From positions 1 to 10,593 of the forward strand of contig JABYQS010000958.1 of assembly GCA_022592435.1 (NCBI GenBank): a DNA stretch of 10,593 nucleotides, given 5' to 3'. The position numbers were made by a program, and so were the translations under genes. The DNA comes from Cerioporus squamosus (taxonomy: Eukaryota; Basidiomycota; Agaricomycetes; Polyporales; Polyporaceae). Each line of letters opens with the position of its first letter. Positions within the stretch are counted from its first letter, which is position 1. Below, piece after piece: positions 8,201 to 10,593 of the stretch. The notes under the pieces are model-generated. The model saw nothing but the letters and a program-made list of their open reading frames with translations. It was not told the origin of the DNA and searched no databases.

Positions 8201-8937
8201 GCCGATAGCCCACTTCCTGAGCTGGACGAACGGGAACGGACGAGGTGCGCCCATCATCTATCTGCCTTGCACAGTCTCGAGATGCACGAGGTTGACGCGG
8301 GCCTGTGACAGTGAACCCGAATTTGTATGAGGAGGGGAAGGTGTGTCTGTCGATCCTCGGAACTTGGGCCGGGGACAAGAGCGAGTCGTGGAGCGCGGCG
8401 CGATCGTCCCTGTTGCAGGCGTTCGTGTCGATCCAGGGGCTTGTGCTCGTGAAGGAGCCGTGAGTGCTTCGTTTCTTGTCTTCGTGCTTCTCGTGTCTGA
8501 GCCGATGCTATCGTAGGTGGTTCTGCGAGCCGGCGTATGAGAAGCTGAGGGGAACGGAAGATGGAATGGTGAACAGGTGGGCTCTTCGTGCGCCGTTCTC
8601 GTGAGAGCCTATCTGACATGTTCGCAGTCGATTGTACAACGAGAAGGCCTTCGTGCTCTCGCGAGGGTTCGTCCGGCGTGCGCTCGAGATTCCTCTCGGC
8701 GGACTCGAGGCAGAGCTGTACTGGTTTTACTACACGAAGGGGAAGCTGAAGAAGGTCGTGGACGACGCGCGGGCCCTGATCGAGAAGAGCAAGACGACGG
8801 AGGAGGACACGGACGCAGACCGCGAGCTTGCGGTGCCCCGGCTAACCGGCGGGGGTATCATCACTCTGGAACGGACACTGGCCAAGCTGCAGGCGCTGCT
8901 GGACGCACACCCTGCGTCCGATGCGTCTCCAGCATGA
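5298..8937 (+). CDS. UBE2O-type E2/E3 hybrid ubiquitin-conjugating enzyme (15 exons, five internal frameshifts)
   Basis: Exons by GT-AG boundaries and frame: 5298-5333, 5389-5448, 5500-5574, 5646-5788, 5877-6012, 6075-6083, 6145-6237, 6291-6431, 6491-6809, 6868-7339, 7394-7991, 8065-8244, 8312-8459, 8517-8576, 8628-8937. That gives about 926 residues once the indels are allowed for. The N-terminal half has SH3-like conserved-region modules ([38 protein letters not shown]). An acidic linker (7500-7680) follows. The C-terminal UBC fold has [36 protein letters not shown] with the catalytic Cys codon at 8344-8346, and [16 protein letters not shown]. This is the order of human UBE2O, a large E2 that also acts as an E3 on misplaced or unassembled proteins. 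Human UBE2O is longer (about 1290 residues). The frame breaks near 6751, 6874, 6991, 7049 and 7185. Read literally, translation stops at the TGA at 6785-6787, before the UBC domain. The first ATG is chosen because exon 1 splices in frame to [20 protein letters not shown]. Confidence 0.9.
6075..6083 (+). other. 9-nt microexon (Val-Ile-Glu) of the UBE2O-type gene
   Basis: GTTATCGAG lies between the acceptor ending ACAG at 6074 and the donor GTCCGT at 6084. It is flanked by introns of 62 and 61 nt. Including it restores an uninterrupted strand, [16 protein letters not shown], which parallels GKVYDLKNQIILKL in human UBE2O. Skipping it keeps the frame but drops three residues. Retaining the upstream intron brings an in-frame TGA at 6055-6057. 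Confidence 0.7.
6749..7187 (+). other. Cluster of five single-base frameshifts in the UBE2O-type gene
   Basis: The conserved protein sequence jumps frame five times, each time with no residue loss beyond the break. A base is missing at about 6751 (GTR, then [13 protein letters not shown]). One is missing in the GGG at 6872-6874 (CWPG, then HVLWKTED). There is an extra T at 6991-6992 (IELA, then SVLELDPHG). There is an extra A at 7049-7051 (SPS, then [13 protein letters not shown]). A base is missing at about 7185 (PTVGP, then [10 protein letters not shown]). The net change is minus one. No GT-AG intron fits any of them. Confidence 0.82.
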
Positions 8938-9436
8938 CCTCGAGGCGTTCACGATACGAACGTTCCTGACCGGCTAGTGAGCCGCTACTTATTTCCTCTT
9001 GGGCTTTGTGTTGACGGTATTCACCGGGGTGCACTCGGTGTTACATGATGGTTATAGCTAGCGATTCGTTGTCTGAATACTGGTATCACATAGAAGCGTA
9101 CATACGAAGATATACACACATACTGTAGCTAACGCATGATGTACAACTTGCAAGTCGAGAGAGAGGATCATGGGGACCATAGAGGCTGCAGCACAAGGCG
9201 AGGCTGCAGCGGATCCGCGAGCGGAGGCAGCGGACTCGGAAGGGTGCCGCTGAGATGGGGAAACGCGGGCTCCACGACCCTAACCTCGCCGCACATATCA
9301 CATTGCCTCACCAGTCTATCTACCCGTAATCGCCTACCTCTGCTTTGCTCTCTGCGCCACTTCTTGCCTCTCTTGCGCTCTCTCTTTGCGTGAACTTCTG
9401 TGTATATTGGATCTGTTATCCCAGGATTGAACAGCG
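8938..9436. other. Intergenic region between the UBE2O-type and inhibitor-2 genes
   Basis: About 500 bp hold the 3' UTR of the upstream gene and the promoter of the downstream gene. No canonical AATAAA is visible. An 11-bp direct repeat GAGGCTGCAGC occurs at 9182-9192 and 9200-9210, inside a short alanine-rich frame of 27 codons (9170-9253). That frame could be an upstream ORF of the next gene, if transcription starts early enough. Confidence 0.55.
9340..9410 (+). promoter_or_regulatory. Pyrimidine-rich tract and TATA-like motif before the inhibitor-2 gene
   Basis: A CT-rich run (about 9346-9388) is followed by TGTATATTGG at 9401-9410, 27 nt before the ATG. CT-rich stretches just upstream of the start are common in fungal core promoters. 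The ATG context GCGATGG has a purine at -3 and G at +4. Transcription would probably begin in or just after the CT tract, giving a short leader. Confidence 0.4.
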
Positions 9437-10549
9437 ATGGCCTCAGAACAGCCTGCACAGGAGTCCGCACACCACCAGCCTCCCATGTCCCGCACAAACT
9501 CGAAGCCAAAGGGCATCTTGAAGAATGCGCCGCTAGCGACGCCGGGGGGTACCCAGCAGTGAGTAGGCCGACAGTCGATATGCTGCATACCGAGGTCGAC
9601 TGATGGTTCCAGCAGCCTGCAGTGGGACGAGGAGAACCTCGCGCTCACCGAGGCGCAGAAGGACAGCCAGATGAAGATCACCGAGCCCAAGACTCCCTAC
9701 GTGCGATACAACGCCGAAACGGACACTGTCGAGAGCGGTACGCACTTATCCTCGCACGGCATGTCTGTGTGTCCCTTACTTACCTGATCGTTACCGTCCA
9801 TTCATCGCTCGGGTCTGCCGCATTCCAATCCCCGCGGACATCACCATCCCATCTGCGCGACATACGCTCTGCCGAACACGACGCACAGACATCCCTTCGC
9901 TTGATCTCGGCGGGCAGATCGCAAGCCCAATATCGCCGGTGCGCTCGATGTCGCCTGTGAGCAGCACCGGGGCGACGGGTGGCGGGTCTGGTCCTCCCTC
10001 GCGCCGGACGTCGTTCTCGAGCGTGGGGCGGTCCTCGACACCGGGCGGCCGGACGAGCAGGAGCTCGAGCCGGAGCACGAGCTTCAATCTGCCCAACGAG
10101 GCGCGGGAGGTCATCCGGCTGGACGGGCGGCAGCCGGGAGACGAGGTCGAGTTCGAGGAAGAGATGGACGAAGAGAGTGCGTGCCCTCCTTGTTCGTGCC
10201 GTCCTTGACATCGTGCTGATCTCTATTCGCGCGGTTTCCTTGCGTTGCATTGCGGCGCGCTCGTGCATGCAGCCGCTCGGAAGCATGCAGCGTTTGTGCG
10301 GCGCGCGGGAGGCACTATTCGAACGAGGCGGAAGCAATGAAGGTGCGTATCGGTGACCCGTGGCGTTGCGGCACCGGAGCCTTTACTCGTGTGCGGCGAC
10401 TGACGTCCGCAACTCTGACAGATGGCCAAGAAGCTCAGGAAGACGATGATACTGAAGTCTCGTCCGTCGCAGAGTCGGTCGACCACAGCGTGGACGGGGA
10501 TAGTGTCATGGACGAAGATGGACCGGTGGTGAACGGGATCGCACACTGA
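9437..10549 (+). CDS. Protein phosphatase inhibitor-2 family protein (PPP1R2/Glc8-type; 5 exons, two frameshifts)
   Basis: Exons: 9437-9558, 9613-9737, 9889-10176, 10273-10342, 10422-10549, about 244 residues after allowing for indels. All three PP1-contact regions of inhibitor-2 are recognisable: KGILKN near residue 25 (SILK-type), SLQWDEENL with [13 protein letters not shown] (matching KSQKWDEMNI and MKIDEPSTPY in mammals), and the helix [19 protein letters not shown], whose HYNE-type core covers the PP1 active site. An insertion rich in Ser, Arg and Gly (exon 3) separates the second and third regions. The tail is acidic. The family binds and regulates PP1 catalytic subunit in cytosol and nucleus. 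Two bases appear to be missing: one at about 10300-10303 in a GC-rich run, one at about 10437-10439. Read literally, translation stops at the TGA at 10338-10340. An alternative acceptor ending at 10283 would bypass the first break but lose KHAAFV. Confidence 0.87.
10296..10440 (+). other. Two single-base frameshifts in the inhibitor-2 gene
   Basis: In exon 4 the frame reading ARKHAAFV must change to the frame reading [14 protein letters not shown] within TGCGGCGCGCGGG. In exon 5, MAKKLR must change to [15 protein letters not shown] within CTCAGGAAG. Each is one missing base, and the downstream frame runs to a natural TGA at 10547-10549. Without the second change the tail would end at the TGA at 10530-10532. 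Confidence 0.75.
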
Positions 10550-10593
10550 GATCGCCTCCTGGCCAGGTCTCACGCGCACGGAGGGGGCGAATA

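Noticed and set aside
9780..10337. 185-codon Arg/Ala-rich minus-strand frame
   Set aside because: Antisense shadow of the Ser/Arg-rich exon 3 of the inhibitor-2 gene and its flanking introns.
1..10593. CRISPR arrays, operons, rRNA, or a defence-type system
   Set aside because: No spaced repeats, no prokaryotic gene layout and no rRNA signatures. Spliced genes show a eukaryotic chromosome.

Overview
The window looks like nuclear DNA of a filamentous basidiomycete, probably an agaricomycete such as a polypore. It has protein genes split by many 51-150 nt GT-AG introns, a GC-rich codon pattern, and a pair of basidiomycete-style F-box genes. The species cannot be named from the sequence alone.

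Layout: (1) 18-882 is a complete non-autonomous DNA transposon. It has about 165 bp terminal inverted repeats, directly abutted by an 8-bp target-site duplication, and no transposase. (2) 883-1290 holds no gene I can support. (3) 1291-2460 and 3382-4575 are two uninterrupted genes on the minus strand. They are tandem paralogs of an F-box-like family, separated by about 920 bp of non-coding DNA that contains one good TATA box. (4) 4576-5297 is a divergent promoter region between F-box gene B and the next gene. It has two TGACTCA bZIP-type sites near gene B and a GC-box/inverted-CCAAT cluster. (5) 5298-8937 on the plus strand is a 15-exon gene for a UBE2O-type ubiquitin-conjugating enzyme, with CR1/CR2-like SH3-type modules, an acidic linker and a C-terminal UBC domain. 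It includes a 9-nt microexon. (6) 9437-10549 on the plus strand is a 5-exon gene for a protein phosphatase inhibitor-2 (PPP1R2/Glc8-type) protein.

The most unexpected signal is a set of seven single-base indels in the two conserved plus-strand genes: five within about 440 bp of the UBE2O gene and two in the inhibitor-2 gene. In each case homology resumes immediately in another frame, with no other decay. This fits uncorrected indel errors in the assembly, or very recent inactivation of both genes. Taken literally, the UBE2O product would end before its catalytic domain.

Functionally, three of the four genes belong to ubiquitin pathways: two putative SCF substrate adaptors and one E2/E3 hybrid. 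The fourth regulates PP1 phosphatase. I see no operon-like or defence-type system. The best candidates for something previously undescribed are the transposon family, the paralog pair and the microexon.
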